From assembly GCA_041662785.1 (NCBI GenBank), contig JBAZRW010000001.1, forward strand, positions 62,001 to 126,000: a stretch of DNA of 64,000 nucleotides, given 5' to 3'. The notes under the pieces are model-generated. The model saw nothing but the letters and a program-made list of their open reading frames with translations. It did not search any database and was not told the origin of the DNA. Positions 1 to 14,873 of this stretch are shown piece after piece. The DNA is from Bdellovibrionales bacterium (GTDB taxonomy: Bacteria; Pseudomonadota; Alphaproteobacteria; UBA9219). Numbering within the stretch: the first letter of the stretch is position 1; each line of letters begins with the position of its first letter. The position numbers and the translations under genes were made by a program.

Positions 1-61
1 GCGCCGTCATGGGAACTTTATCTGTCATCGCTGACCCTCACCTTTCACAAGGGGGTTAAAA

Positions 62-120
62 AAGCAAAACGCGCCACCCCCTCTTGTCGCCTATTCGACG
101 ACAGAGAAGACGCGTTTTTC
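62..120 (-). terminator. Probable Rho-independent terminator of carAB
   Basis: Just past the carB stop on the minus strand. An outer stem pairs AAAACGCG with CGCGTTTT, and an inner arm pairs CTCTGTCG with CGACAAGAG. A T-rich run follows in the minus direction. It fits a terminator closing the carA-carB transcript; position 1-61 otherwise shows nothing I recognise. Confidence 0.6.
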
Positions 121-127
121 CGAATCG

Positions 128-3386
<3,259 letters not shown>

Positions 3387-3394
<8 letters not shown>

Positions 3395-4565
3395 TCTTCA
3401 TCATCTCCACAAATCTCTCAAACAAGTAATGACTATCATGCGGACCCGGAGACGCTTCGGGATGGTATTGAACGGAAAACGCTGGCTTGTCTTTCAAACG
3501 CAATCCTTCATTGCTGCCGTCAAATAAACTCACATGCGTGACTTCGGCATTGGCGGGGAGCGTTTCGGGAATCACCATGAAGCCGTGGTTTTGGCTGGTG
3601 ATCTCAACCTTACCTGTCTGCAAATCCTTGACCGGATGGTTCGCGCCGCGATGACCGCGTGGCATCTTGGTCGTGCGTCCGCCAAGAGCCAGCCCCAGCA
3701 TTTGGTGGCCAAGGCAAATGCCAAAAAGCGGTATGCCCGCCGCCAAAACGTCGCGGATCACGGGAACCGCATAAACGCCTGTCGCCGCTGGATCGCCCGG
3801 CCCGTTAGAGAGAAACACGCCATCGGGATTCAGCGCCGCAATGGCCTCAAAAGAGGTTTGCGCTGGAACCACCGTCACGCGGCAGCCCGCACTGACAAGG
3901 CAGCGCAAAATGTTCTGCTTCGCACCATAGTCGATGGCGACAACGTGAAGAGAGGGGGCCGTTTCTTCCTGACCCCATATTCCACTTTCCCATTCATGGC
4001 TCTGCGAACACGTCACCTCTAACGCCAGATCCATCCCGTCTAACCCCGCCCACGAGGCAGCTTCTTTCTTCAACGCATCCAGATCAAACACGCCGTCCGG
4101 CGCATGGCAAATAACGCCATTGGGCGCGCCGCCATCACGGATGCGGACGGTCAGAGCGCGGGTATCGATGCCAGAAATGCCAATGAGATTGTTTTTCTTC
4201 AGCCATGCGTCAAAAGGCTCATGCGAGCGCCAATTCGAAGGCTCGGTCACATCCGTGCGCACGATAAGACCCCGCGCCGCCACGCGGCCCGCCTCAACGT
4301 CCTCATTATTCGTGCCAACGTTGCCGATATGGGGAAAGGTAAAGGTGATAATCTGCCCCGCATAGCTGGGATCGGTCAGGATTTCCTGATACCCTGTCAT
4401 GGAGGTGTTAAAGCACACCTCGCCCACCGCTTTGCCACTCGCGCCAAAGCCAGAGCCAAAAAAAACCGTCCCATCGGAAAGAACGAGGACGGCGGACGGG
4501 AAAACTTCTTTTGAATCACGCGGGGGCGTGCTATTTTGGTGCTGCAAGGGCAACGGCGTGGTCAT
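3387..4565 (-). CDS. carA: Carbamoyl-phosphate synthase small subunit
   Basis: Glutamine amidotransferase subunit that hydrolyses glutamine and channels ammonia to CarB. The protein has 392 residues. The N-terminal CPSase small-chain domain (from about residue 24) is followed by a class I glutamine amidotransferase domain with the nucleophile elbow FGICLGHQ (Cys284) and the His-Glu pair in [10 protein letters not shown]. The start ATG has GGAG five bases upstream. The first 20 or so residues extend beyond the usual N-terminus and are low in conserved content. First gene of the carA-carB operon, divergent from yqeY across a 102-base gap that must hold both promoters. Confidence 0.97.
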
Positions 4566-4667
4566 AAGACTCCAACTTTTTATGGGGTTTAGGTCAAACG
4601 ATCAGACCGTAAGCCACCCCCCGCCCTTTTGCAAGGGTGAAGTGAAAGAATTTCGAAAGGAAAGACC

Positions 4668-5126
4668 ATGCTGCGCGAAGAACTGACAGAAGCCATGAAA
4701 ACCGCCATGCGGGCCAAGGATGACAAGGCGCTGGGGACCATTCGCATGGTGCTGGCCAAACTGAAAGACCTCGATATTGCGGCGCGGCCTTCGGGCAATA
4801 CCACGGGAATCACCGATGACCAGATCCTGTCCATGATGCAAGGCATGATCAAGCAACGCCGCGAATCGATCACCCTTTACCAAAAAGGGGGTCGCCAAGA
4901 CCTTGTTGATCAAGAATCGGCTGAAATCACCGTCATCGAGAAATTCTTGCCGCAGCAAATGGACGAAGCAGCCACTAAGGACGCTGTGGCTAAGGCCATC
5001 GCCGCCGTCGGCGCAACGTCCATCAAGGATATGGGCAAAGTGATGGGCGAGCTGAAGAAAACCTATACCGGCCAGATGGACTTCGCCGCAGCGGGCGTCG
5101 TTGTGAAGGGTTTACTGGGGGGCTAA
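4668..5126 (+). CDS. GatB/YqeY domain protein
   Basis: A 152-residue protein of the GatB/YqeY family, whose fold matches the C-terminal tRNA-interacting domain of the amidotransferase subunit GatB. The free-standing YqeY proteins have no firmly settled role but are often next to dnaG, rpoD or rpsU, as here. The N-terminus (LREELTEAMKTAMRAKD) and the central IEKFLPQQMDE segment are typical. The ATG is preceded by AAAGGAAAG with good spacing. It ends facing the ferritin-like gene, with a MITE-like repeat in the gap. Confidence 0.9.
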   Translation: MLREELTEAMKTAMRAKDDKALGTIRMVLAKLKDLDIAARPSGNTTGITDDQILSMMQGMIKQRRESITLYQKGGRQDLVDQESAEITVIEKFLPQQMDEAATKDAVAKAIAAVGATSIKDMGKVMGELKKTYTGQMDFAAAGVVVKGLLGG

Positions 5127-5178
5127 CGCCACTTTCACAAAGGTCGGCATTTTCTCCGACAACCCCACACAACCACAA

Positions 5179-5356
5179 CGTCATCCCAAGACATTTTCTC
5201 TTCGCGCTTCTTTGCGCGAAAGAAAATGGGCGTGGGATCCAGTCGCTCTGTCCGCCCTCACTACCGTTTGTTCATCGCTTTCTGATAGTTACACTGGATC
5301 CCAGATCAACTTTCTTTCGTGCAAGGGGCACGAAGAGAAAGTTTTCTGGGATGACG
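5179..5356. repeat. MITE-like palindromic repeat, copy 1
   Basis: About 178 bases bounded by CGTCATCCCA and TGGGATGACG. Inside are two hairpin modules (ATTTTCTCTTCGC...GCGAAAGAAAAT and ACTTTCTTTCGTGC...GCACGAAGAGAAAGT) and inverted GGATCCAG/CTGGATCC boxes. A second copy lies inverted at 26904-27112. It has no coding capacity I can support. It sits between the convergent ends of yqeY and the ferritin-like gene. Confidence 0.8.
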
Positions 5357-5418
5357 GGAGGGAGACATGCAGGATAACGGTAAAAGAGGTCACTCTAGCC
5401 AGAAATGGCTCCAACGCC

Positions 5419-5922
5419 CTACTTCGCGCCGCGCTGAACCATCAAATCCAGATCCTCGCGAAGGCTTTGCAGGTCTTCCTCATGCTCAATCTCTTGCTCA
5501 AGGATCGTGAGGGCCAGATTGTACGTGACCATATCGACGTCTTTTGTCGCCTCCATCAGCCCCTTATAGGCGGAAATGGCGCACTGCTCGCCCGCGATGT
5601 TTTGATCCAGCAACACGGCGACATAGGGATCGGCGGGCGCGTCATAGGCGCAGGGACTTTCCTTCGCCCAGCCTTCGGGAGTCAGCACAGGCGTGCCGCC
5701 AAGCTGAATGATACGACCCGCCAAAAGCGTCGCGTGGGTGAGCTCTTCGGTGGCATGAAGGGTCAGCTCAGCCGCGACTTCGCCCTTCATGGGTCCTTTG
5801 ATAAGCTTCGCGCCCAGCCAATACTGGTAATAGGCCAGCCACTCGCTGGCATAAGCCTTATTAAGAAGGGTGAGGATATGATCGACGTTTTGCCCAACGA
5901 TCTCGCGTCCGCGTGTGCCCAT
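5419..5922 (-). CDS. Ferritin-like (Dps/bacterioferritin superfamily) protein
   Basis: A 167-residue four-helix ferritin-like protein. Residues fitting di-iron ligands occur in the helices: NKAYASEWLAYYQY in helix 1, HATEELTHATLLAGRI in helix 2, and EQCAISAYKGL plus EQEIEHEEDLQSL in helices 3 and 4. This pattern matches stand-alone Dps-like or bacterioferritin-like proteins that bind iron and limit peroxide damage. I use the ATG at 5922, which has AGGAAAGGAAG just upstream, rather than a TTG 30 bases earlier. The gene is monocistronic and faces yqeY. Which subfamily it belongs to cannot be settled by eye. Confidence 0.8.
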   Translation of the reverse strand: MGTRGREIVGQNVDHILTLLNKAYASEWLAYYQYWLGAKLIKGPMKGEVAAELTLHATEELTHATLLAGRIIQLGGTPVLTPEGWAKESPCAYDAPADPYVAVLLDQNIAGEQCAISAYKGLMEATKDVDMVTYNLALTILEQEIEHEEDLQSLREDLDLMVQRGAK

Positions 5923-6042
5923 GGCTGTCTTCCTTTCCTGCGGGTAACCCAAGGTCTTTGAAAAAAGACCCTGAGCGCAGGGGCAGTCTAGGCCTAAAGC
6001 CGAACAAAGCCAAGCGACCCGCCCAAGGGGGTATTTCTAGGC

Positions 6043-6681
6043 TTACGAAAGGGAGGGATTTCTCATCTTCACTCGCAAAGGCCGGCTACACATCCGCAAC
6101 GCTTCAATCAAAACAGAATGTTCCTTAGACTCGGGCAAGTTCTTCAATGCGCTGCAATTAGTCTTTAGCTCTTCATAACTTCTTTGTGTGTCATCTTTTG
6201 TCATCAGAAGACTATGAGCAAGCCTTTTGATTTCACCAAGGCGCGTGGCTTCGGCAAGACGCTTGATAGAATCAGAGGAGACATCGACACGAAGATTAAT
6301 GCATGGATAATGCCCTTCCTTGTTCACAAAGTTGCCACCTTGAAGCAACTCCATGGTCACAGAGGATTGCCCACTCTTCAAAAAGGCTGTTAGCATGAAA
6401 AAACCCGTACGCAAAAGGGACTCCCACAATTCGCTGAAGGCAACACAAAGGGTATTGTGATCCTCCTCACCAAGCGGATCTTTCCTATAGCTATTTACAG
6501 TAAAACCTAAAAAGTTGATATCCTCATAAAGCACGCTTGTCACAAAATCACGAGCGCTTTTATCCTTAGGAAAAAAACGTGGGGGAAGAGCAAGATGCGC
6601 ACCGACACACTCACCAAAAAGGGCTTTGATTTGATCATCAAGTTCCCTCTCTTCCAGTCTTCTTTCGTCTGCATTCCCCAT
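6043..6681 (-). CDS. Unknown protein, 212 aa
   Basis: I do not recognise this protein. It is 212 residues long, soluble in appearance, with no signal peptide or membrane segment. The N-terminus is charged (NADERRLEERELDDQI), and the rest looks mixed alpha/beta with a Leu-rich helical C-terminal half. The ATG at 6681 has GGGAG eight bases upstream; a TTG two codons earlier is too close to that site. The gene lies alone on the minus strand, divergent from dnaG across about 100 bases. The reading frame is clean and moderately AT-richer than its neighbours, suggesting a real accessory gene. Confidence 0.6.
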   Translation of the reverse strand: MGNADERRLEERELDDQIKALFGECVGAHLALPPRFFPKDKSARDFVTSVLYEDINFLGFTVNSYRKDPLGEEDHNTLCVAFSELWESLLRTGFFMLTAFLKSGQSSVTMELLQGGNFVNKEGHYPCINLRVDVSSDSIKRLAEATRLGEIKRLAHSLLMTKDDTQRSYEELKTNCSALKNLPESKEHSVLIEALRMCSRPLRVKMRNPSLS

Positions 6682-6781
6682 TTTCAAGCTCCCGTTAAGA
6701 ATTTTACATGAAACAATTGGCTGCCGCCTATAAACAGGGTAGAACCTTTCTTCAATTCAAAGCAAGAAAGACTCATGGTTA

Positions 6782-8710
6782 ATGGCGACTTTTCTTCCCA
6801 CTTTTTTGGACGAGCTGCGTGAGCGCCTGACGCTGTCGGACATTATCGGCAAACGGATGCGCCTGATCCGCTCGGGGCGAGAGTTCAAGGGCTGCTGTCC
6901 CTTTCACAAAGAAAAGACGCCCAGCTTTTACGTCAACGACGACAAAAAGTTTTTCCACTGCTTTGGTTGCGGCGCGCATGGCGATGTCATCGGCTTTACC
7001 ATGCGCCATGACGGGCAAAGCTTTCCCGAAGCCGTCGAGACTCTCGCGGCGCAAGCGGGCCTGTCCGTTCCCCAAGACACCCCCATGGAACGCGAACGCT
7101 TTGACAAGGAAAAAAGCCTTCATCATCTTCTGGAGCGCGCCACCGTTTTCTTTGAAGAACAGCTGCGGCAGCCTACAGGTCGCGAAGCCCGCGCCTATCT
7201 TTTGGGACGCGGCCTGCAAGACGAAGCGCAGCGCCGCTTCCGCCTTGGCTATGCGCCTTCGGATGCGGGGGCGCTTATCCGCCAACTTCAAGGCGAAGGC
7301 TTTGGCCTGCCCGACATGCTGGCCGTGGGCCTCATCAAAAAAGCCGAGGATCGCCCCGATCATTACAGCTTCTTCCGTAATCGTGTGATGTTCCCCGTCG
7401 CCGACAGGCGCGGGCGAACCGTCGCGTTCGGGGCGCGCATCATGGGCGAAGGCGAACCCAAATACCTGAACTCTCCCGATCATACCCTCTTTCACAAAGG
7501 CCAGCTTCTCTACGGTCTGTCCCGCGCCCGCGCCGCCATCGCGCAAGGCCAACCGCTAATCGTCGTCGAAGGCTATATGGATGTGATCGCGTTGGTGGAG
7601 GCGGGCTATATCGGCGCGGTCGCCCCCCTTGGCACAGCGCTCACCGAAGACCAACTGGCTTTGTTATGGAAGATGCTGCCTTCCCTTGAGGCGCGGGAGC
7701 CAACACGCGATTACAGCCCCATCCTCTGTTTCGATGGCGATAACGCGGGCCTTCGCGCCGCCACACGCGGCGCTGACCGCGCCCTGCCCCTTCTCACCGC
7801 CGCGCAGACGGCCCGCGTCGCCTATCTCCCCGCCGGTGAAGATCCAGACAGCCTTTTGCGAAGCGCAGGCCGCAGCGCGATGCAGGCCGTGTTGGATCAA
7901 GCCAAGCCGATGGTCGATGTGCTTTGGGATATGGCGCTCACGGGTCGTCGTTTGCAAACGCCTGAAGATCGCGCCGTCGCCGCGCGGGCGCTGCGTCAAA
8001 AGATTGCAGTGATTCGCGACGAGGGTCTTAGGCAACTTTATCAGGACGATATTGGAAAAAGGCTCGCAACGTTGTTCCAATGGGAGCCAAAAGGCTCTCA
8101 AAACATGCAAAAAAGGGGCGAAAAAACGCGCAAAACAGGCGCCTTTCCGACACGTTTTGCGCCCTCTGCGCCCCTGCCGCACCGCATGCAGCCTACAGGA
8201 TCGCTAAAACTACGGGAAAAAGTGCTTTTGGCCATCATGGTTAATCATCCTGCCCTTTTTCATGAATTTGGCGATGAATTAGCCCATATCGGCTTTACCA
8301 GTCCGCCGATGGAGGCTCTTCGGCAACAAATCGTTACCCTTTTCTCACAGGATTCGCAGGAACCTCTTGACGCGGCGGCACTTTATCGCCATTTGTCCTT
8401 GGGGGATGCCGCAGAAGGCGCGCCTAAAGGTCTGGCTGAGGTTCTTTCAGAGGCCACCTTTATGCATGCCGGTTTTGCCAGACCGGATCGCCCGATAGAA
8501 CAAGCGCGACAGGGGTGGAAATCTATCTGGAATAAATATTTGCAAGAACAACTTCAAACCGATCTTCAAGCAGCGGGTCGCCTTTGGCACGAGGAGCCTT
8601 CGGACGCCAATCTTGCGCGTCTTATGTCTCTTCGCGAACAGATGGAAACCTTGGCTCGCGAATCAGATGAACAAATGACCTATGACAGCAACCAAGACTC
8701 CCTTCTATAA
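6782..8710 (+). CDS. dnaG: DNA primase
   Basis: Primase that lays down RNA primers for chromosomal replication and works with the replicative helicase. The 642 residues show the CHC2 zinc finger at the N-terminus (Cys39, His42, Cys60, Cys63), the RNA polymerase core, and a TOPRIM segment with VVEGYMDVIAL and CFDGDNAG carrying the metal-binding acidic residues. A variable linker leads to the C-terminal helicase-binding helices. The ATG lacks a strong Shine-Dalgarno site; an out-of-frame ATG lies seven bases upstream. It is followed at once by rpoD in the same direction, the classical macromolecular synthesis arrangement, with yqeY rather than rpsU nearby. Confidence 0.98.
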   Translation: MATFLPTFLDELRERLTLSDIIGKRMRLIRSGREFKGCCPFHKEKTPSFYVNDDKKFFHCFGCGAHGDVIGFTMRHDGQSFPEAVETLAAQAGLSVPQDTPMERERFDKEKSLHHLLERATVFFEEQLRQPTGREARAYLLGRGLQDEAQRRFRLGYAPSDAGALIRQLQGEGFGLPDMLAVGLIKKAEDRPDHYSFFRNRVMFPVADRRGRTVAFGARIMGEGEPKYLNSPDHTLFHKGQLLYGLSRARAAIAQGQPLIVVEGYMDVIALVEAGYIGAVAPLGTALTEDQLALLWKMLPSLEAREPTRDYSPILCFDGDNAGLRAATRGADRALPLLTAAQTARVAYLPAGEDPDSLLRSAGRSAMQAVLDQAKPMVDVLWDMALTGRRLQTPEDRAVAARALRQKIAVIRDEGLRQLYQDDIGKRLATLFQWEPKGSQNMQKRGEKTRKTGAFPTRFAPSAPLPHRMQPTGSLKLREKVLLAIMVNHPALFHEFGDELAHIGFTSPPMEALRQQIVTLFSQDSQEPLDAAALYRHLSLGDAAEGAPKGLAEVLSEATFMHAGFARPDRPIEQARQGWKSIWNKYLQEQLQTDLQAAGRLWHEEPSDANLARLMSLREQMETLARESDEQMTYDSNQDSLL

Positions 8711-8748
8711 TTTAGAGTCGTAAGACAAGCGTAATGAGAGAGAAAAAC

Positions 8749-11193
<2,445 letters not shown>

Positions 11194-11235
11194 GAGGCCT
11201 TATACCAAACGGCGCAAGAAACGGCTCGTCGTGCA

Positions 11236-11344
11236 AGAAAACAAACGGGATTCCCGCTTTCGCGGGAATGACAGGTTTTGTGTTTAAGTTAACCCCTTCA
11301 TCGTCATCCCCGCGAAAGCGGGGATCCAGTTTTCTTGTTTCTTT
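11236..11344. repeat. Palindromic repeat pair at rpoD/ubiE junction
   Basis: Two inverted modules, GGGATTCCCGCTTTCGCGGG with AATGAC and GTCATCCCCGCGAAAGCGGG, separated by about 30 bases. Outer arms AAGAAAACAAAC and GTTTTCTTGTTTCTT are also inverted. The sequence between modules matches the copy at 32828-32922. It is preceded by TATACCAAACGG at 11201. Located between convergent genes. Confidence 0.8.
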
Positions 11345-11371
11345 ACGCGTCAGTTCATAAGCTCGTTGGCC

Positions 11372-12136
11372 TTACAGCTTCCAGCCTGAATGGATCACGG
11401 CGATGCCGCCCAACAGGGCGTGCCAACGCACTTGTTCAAAACCCGCTTGCTGCATCCGCGCTGCCAAAGCCTCTGGCGCGGGAAACTGGCGAATGCTTTC
11501 CGCCAAATACTGATAGGAAGCGCGGTCATCCGCGACCTTTTCCCCCAGCCATGGCAAAACAGAGAAACTGTAAAGCTCATAAAGTTTTTTCAGGGGTTTG
11601 ATTGGCGTGGGAGAAAACTCCATGCAGAAAAAACGCCCACCTGGTTTTAAAATACGGAAAAATTCGGCCAGCGCATCATCGATGCGCGTGACGTTGCGAA
11701 GGCCAAAGGCGATGCTCACCAGATCGGCGCTGTTGGTTTGAAAAGGCAGCGCCTCGGCATTGCCCTCTATCCACTGAATCTCATCAAGCCAACCGTGATC
11801 GATGGCTTTATTGCGGCCTACGCGCAGCATAGCGGGGTTAATATCGCAAACCGTAATGTGCGCCTTCCCTGCCGTCGCTTTGGCGCACCGGATCGCAATA
11901 TCGCCAGTGCCGCCCGCCACGTCCACGATGACTTCATCCGCCATGGGTCGCATCAGGGTTACCAAATGATCCTTCCACAAGCGATGAAGGCCGCCTGACA
12001 TCAAATCATTCATCAAATCGTAATTTTCAGCCACCGAGGAAAACACAGCCTCAACCTTAGCCGTTTTCTCATCAGGCGATGTAGGCTTATACCCAAACCA
12101 TGTCGCTTCGGGATTGGCCAAAGGGCGGCGCGTCAT
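11372..12136 (-). CDS. ubiE: Demethylmenaquinone/2-methoxy-6-polyprenyl-benzoquinol methyltransferase
   Basis: SAM-dependent C-methyltransferase of ubiquinone (and menaquinone) synthesis. 254 residues, family length. Visible signatures: VFSSVAENYDLMNDLMS near residue 31, the SAM-binding glycine motif DVAGGTGDIAIR, and SIAFGLRNVTRIDDALAEF, which is diagnostic of UbiE. The C-terminus SGWKL is typical. It begins with an ATGA overlap on the stop of the glycosyltransferase gene, so the two are translationally coupled; the pairing itself has no obvious biochemical logic. Confidence 0.96.
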   Translation of the reverse strand: MTRRPLANPEATWFGYKPTSPDEKTAKVEAVFSSVAENYDLMNDLMSGGLHRLWKDHLVTLMRPMADEVIVDVAGGTGDIAIRCAKATAGKAHITVCDINPAMLRVGRNKAIDHGWLDEIQWIEGNAEALPFQTNSADLVSIAFGLRNVTRIDDALAEFFRILKPGGRFFCMEFSPTPIKPLKKLYELYSFSVLPWLGEKVADDRASYQYLAESIRQFPAPEALAARMQQAGFEQVRWHALLGGIAVIHSGWKL

Positions 12137-13338
12137 GCGGCCTCGGAAGGATGCGAAGAGGCGGACGCAACAATCATGGGCTGCGCGAGCATGGCGTCAT
12201 AAAGTTCAAAAAGGGAATCGCGCCACGTTTCCATCGGGAAAAAGGTTTCCACAAAATCACGCGTGCGAAGCGCCAGATCAATGCGCCGCGCCGCGCTCAT
12301 CGCCAGCGCCTCATGCAAGGCGGCCACAAGAGCCTCCTTATCATCGGGCGGAATAACCCATGCCGTTTCGCCCTTTTTCACAAACTCGGTATTCGCACCG
12401 CAATCGGTCACAATGACAGGGCGGCCAATCGCCTGCGCGGCCAAAAGCTCTGGCCCCTGCCCTCGCGCTACGGCGTTAGGCGCGACAATCAAGCTGGCCA
12501 GCCAACAGGCGGCAGGCCAATCCGTACACGCTTCGGGCATAATGACTTTGCCCTCAAGGCCACTGGCGATCACTTCCTTTTCCAAGGCCGCCCGCGTGCC
12601 CGCTGTCTTATCCTCGCCAATCAGCACGACGTAAAGATCAGAACCTTTAAGCGCGGTGAGCGCTTCCAAAAGAGTCTTATGTCCATAGCCTGCGGCGAAA
12701 GGCGTGGCCATGACGATCACTGTCGCCTGCTCTGGCAACCGCCAAAGCTTGTAGAGGTTGTTAATGCGCTCTGGCGTCACGCGCACCGCATCAAACCACT
12801 GCAGGTCAACCCCCGGAGCGATATGATACATAAAAGCCGTATCAAGCTTAAAATCATCACGCAAATGCTGCGCCATAAAGGCGGAGGGCACACGAAAACG
12901 CGCACCCCGATTAGCCGCCAGTTGAAGCGCCTTTTTAAGACCCTTCGTGACAGGCGCGGTTTCCGTCAGATCAATCAAAAAGGGCAAATGCTTTTTCACA
13001 GCCAGCTTGCTGGCCAGCGCGGCAACCTCAAAGCCGTGAGCATGGATCAAGACGGGACGCTCGCGGTCAATCAGTTTTTCAAGCCGTCTGCGGTTCAAAA
13101 AACCACGACACACACTGCACGTTTCAAGAGGCAGCGCGGTATGACGCACGGCGGCACGCTCGGCCTCCAGCACCAAGGAACCACCCGACGAAGCAACCAA
13201 GGGCCGCCACCCCGCGCGATGCGTTTGAATGGCCAGATCGACGACTTCACGCGCCTGCGCGCCGACCTCTAAATCACGGGTCAGGTGGAGAACGGATGTG
13301 CGCGGAATCGCGGCAGGCTTGAGGCTTTGTTTATACAT
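12133..13338 (-). CDS. Glycosyltransferase family 4 protein
   Basis: A 401-residue GT-B fold glycosyltransferase. The N-terminal Rossmann half has LHLTRDLEVGAQAREVVDLA and the HAHGFEVAALASKLA segment typical of GT4 enzymes. The C-terminal nucleotide-sugar half has LLAAQAIGRPVIVTDCGANTE followed by GETAWVIPPDDKEAL, which is the donor-binding motif region. Likely acts at the cytoplasmic face of the inner membrane on lipopolysaccharide or another surface glycan, but the sugar and acceptor cannot be read from sequence. First gene of a pair with ubiE; divergent from the alpha/beta hydrolase. Confidence 0.88.
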   Translation of the reverse strand: MYKQSLKPAAIPRTSVLHLTRDLEVGAQAREVVDLAIQTHRAGWRPLVASSGGSLVLEAERAAVRHTALPLETCSVCRGFLNRRRLEKLIDRERPVLIHAHGFEVAALASKLAVKKHLPFLIDLTETAPVTKGLKKALQLAANRGARFRVPSAFMAQHLRDDFKLDTAFMYHIAPGVDLQWFDAVRVTPERINNLYKLWRLPEQATVIVMATPFAAGYGHKTLLEALTALKGSDLYVVLIGEDKTAGTRAALEKEVIASGLEGKVIMPEACTDWPAACWLASLIVAPNAVARGQGPELLAAQAIGRPVIVTDCGANTEFVKKGETAWVIPPDDKEALVAALHEALAMSAARRIDLALRTRDFVETFFPMETWRDSLFELYDAMLAQPMIVASASSHPSEAA

Positions 13339-13392
13339 GGCTATAGTGATAACAGACTTCTACAGGTCAAAGAAAGACGATTAGGGAATCAT

Positions 13393-14178
13393 ATGAATCA
13401 CGCCCCCCAGAGGCTCACCTTACCGGATCGACAGCTTGCCTATCAACAACGCATTGCGACCTCCGAAAACCGCCACAGGGCTGGCCTTTTCTTTATGGGA
13501 GGGTTCGCGTCCGATATGACGGGCACAAAAGCCGCCTTTCTGGACGAGCGCTGCAGCGCGGCGGGCCTTGCCTACACCCGCTTTGACTATCGCGGGCATG
13601 GAGCCTCATCAGGCCGGTTTGACGAAGGCTGCATAGGGGACTGGCTGGACGACACGCTTAAGGTCTTCGATGCTCTGACCAGCGGCAAACAGGTGCTTAT
13701 TGGATCCTCTATGGGGGGCTGGATCGGCCTTTTGCTAGCCAAGGCAAGGCCAGAGCGCGTAGCGGCCTTCGTCGGCGTGGCGGCTGCCCCCGACTTTACC
13801 GAAGACCTTATCCGCCCCACGATGTCGCCAGAGCAAACGGAAGCTATGGAGCGGGACGGGCTGTTTTATGAACAATCCGCGCCGCCAGAAGGTCAACCGG
13901 ACGAACGACAGCCCATCACAAAACACCTTATGGAAGATGGGATTAACCAACTTGTCTTACGCAATGAATTAAGGATCGATGCGCCTGTGCGCCTGCTGCA
14001 AGGCCAAAGGGATGCCGATGTGCCGTGGCAAACGGCCCTTAGGCTTGCCGAGCATATCGAGCAGCCGGACGTGCGCGTGACCCTGATCAAGGACGGCGAT
14101 CACCGCCTGTCGAGGGAGCAAGACCTAGAGCTGCTATGGCAGACTGTCATGTCCCTACGTGAAGGCCTCTTGGGATAA
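13393..14178 (+). CDS. Alpha/beta hydrolase
   Basis: A 261-residue serine hydrolase. The nucleophile elbow is GSSMGG (Ser106), the oxyanion region is FMGGFASDMTGTKA, and RFDYRGHGASSG precedes it as in many lipases and thioesterases. The late DGDHRLSRE segment supplies the catalytic His. It resembles the ABHD10/prolyl-oligopeptidase-like esterase group; substrate unknown. I start at the ATG at 13393, because the region upstream is the divergent promoter of the glycosyltransferase. The Shine-Dalgarno candidate is TTAGGGA. Confidence 0.85.
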   Translation: MNHAPQRLTLPDRQLAYQQRIATSENRHRAGLFFMGGFASDMTGTKAAFLDERCSAAGLAYTRFDYRGHGASSGRFDEGCIGDWLDDTLKVFDALTSGKQVLIGSSMGGWIGLLLAKARPERVAAFVGVAAAPDFTEDLIRPTMSPEQTEAMERDGLFYEQSAPPEGQPDERQPITKHLMEDGINQLVLRNELRIDAPVRLLQGQRDADVPWQTALRLAEHIEQPDVRVTLIKDGDHRLSREQDLELLWQTVMSLREGLLG

Positions 14179-14285
14179 AAACGGAAAAACGCCAACAGGA
14201 TCAAAAAGCAAGCCTAGACCATGCAAAGCCAAGATAATCCTTGCAGCCAAGGCTGCAACTGCGCTAGAACACGCCCCTACCGACT

Positions 14286-14361
14286 GTCCCCTTCGTCTAG
14301 AGGCCTAGGACGCTGCCCTCTCACGGCAATAACACGGGTTCGACTCCCGTAGGGGACGCCA
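14286..14361 (+). tRNA. tRNA-Glu (CTC)
   Basis: Full cloverleaf: acceptor GTCCCCT pairs with AGGGGAC, discriminator G, and CCA is encoded. The T-arm is ACGGG-TTCGACT-CCCGT. The anticodon loop is CTCTCAC, giving anticodon CTC. The anticodon stem CTGCC/GGCAA has one mismatch at its first pair. Closely similar to bacterial tRNA-Glu. A 19-base copy of its 3' end lies 181 bases downstream. Confidence 0.95.
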
Positions 14362-14369
14362 TTAAAAAC

Positions 14370-14392
14370 AACCGCCTTTAGGCGGTTTTTTT
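14370..14392 (+). terminator. Rho-independent terminator after tRNA-Glu
   Basis: Stem AACCGCC / GGCGGTT with loop TTTA, followed by a T run. It begins nine bases after the tRNA end. Confidence 0.85.
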
Positions 14393-14523
14393 ATGGCATG
14401 CGCGTAGCGCGTTCGAGGCCGCAGGGTTCGACAAAACCGCGAAGGCGGTTTTGGACGCCGCAGGCGCGCAGCGACGAGGCGCCGCTTGACGGGCAAAAAC
14501 ACGAGGAACGAGCGTTTTTGATC

Positions 14524-14542
14524 ACTCCCGTAGGGGACGCCA
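14524..14542 (+). repeat. Partial duplicate of tRNA-Glu 3' end
   Basis: ACTCCCGTAGGGGACGCCA is identical to positions 14343-14361, covering the T-stem 3' side, acceptor 3' strand and CCA. The intervening 160 bases hold small hairpins (for example AAAACCGC/GCGGTTTT) and no gene. It looks like an attachment-site remnant or a tandem duplication scar. Confidence 0.8.
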
Positions 14543-14682
14543 ACTCTTTTAAATCAATATGTTAGATGCTCTTTTGCTGGTGTGCCATCAAAGTGGGACA
14601 TCCGCATGTATAATCCGCACTATTTAACGCTATCGCGGCACAACGTCTTCTACTTCCGCTTTCCCTATGGGGGCTGTTTTAA

Positions 14683-14774
14683 TGGCGGAGGGGATGAGAT
14701 TCGAACTCACGATGCAGTTTGACCCGCATACCCGCTTTCCAGGCGAGCGCCTTCAACCACTCGACCACCCCTCC
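14683..14774 (-). tRNA. tRNA-Ser (GGA)
   Basis: Read on the minus strand: acceptor GGAGGGG, D-arm with TGGTCGAGTGGTTGAAG, anticodon loop CTGGAAA giving GGA, long variable arm, T-arm GAGTTCGAATCTC, and encoded CCA. The class II long variable arm is as expected for serine. A 27-base copy of its 5' end plus leader lies at 14874-14900. Confidence 0.95.
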
Positions 14775-14873
14775 GCACTTTAACGTCTTCTTTTCGATCA
14801 CAGCCTCGTGGTTGAAGCTGTTTTTTTGTTCGCCTACGCGACCTTATCTTTTTGCTCGCCTACGCTCGCGGGG

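Noticed and set aside
5179..5356. CRISPR array
   Set aside because: No regularly spaced direct repeats occur here or elsewhere in the window; the repeats are inverted, dispersed palindromes.
12100..13272. 390-codon open frame opposite ubiE and the glycosyltransferase
   Set aside because: Both minus-strand genes have clear family motifs; the plus-strand frame is Arg/Gly/His-rich, as expected of a shadow in GC-rich DNA, and lacks a ribosome site.
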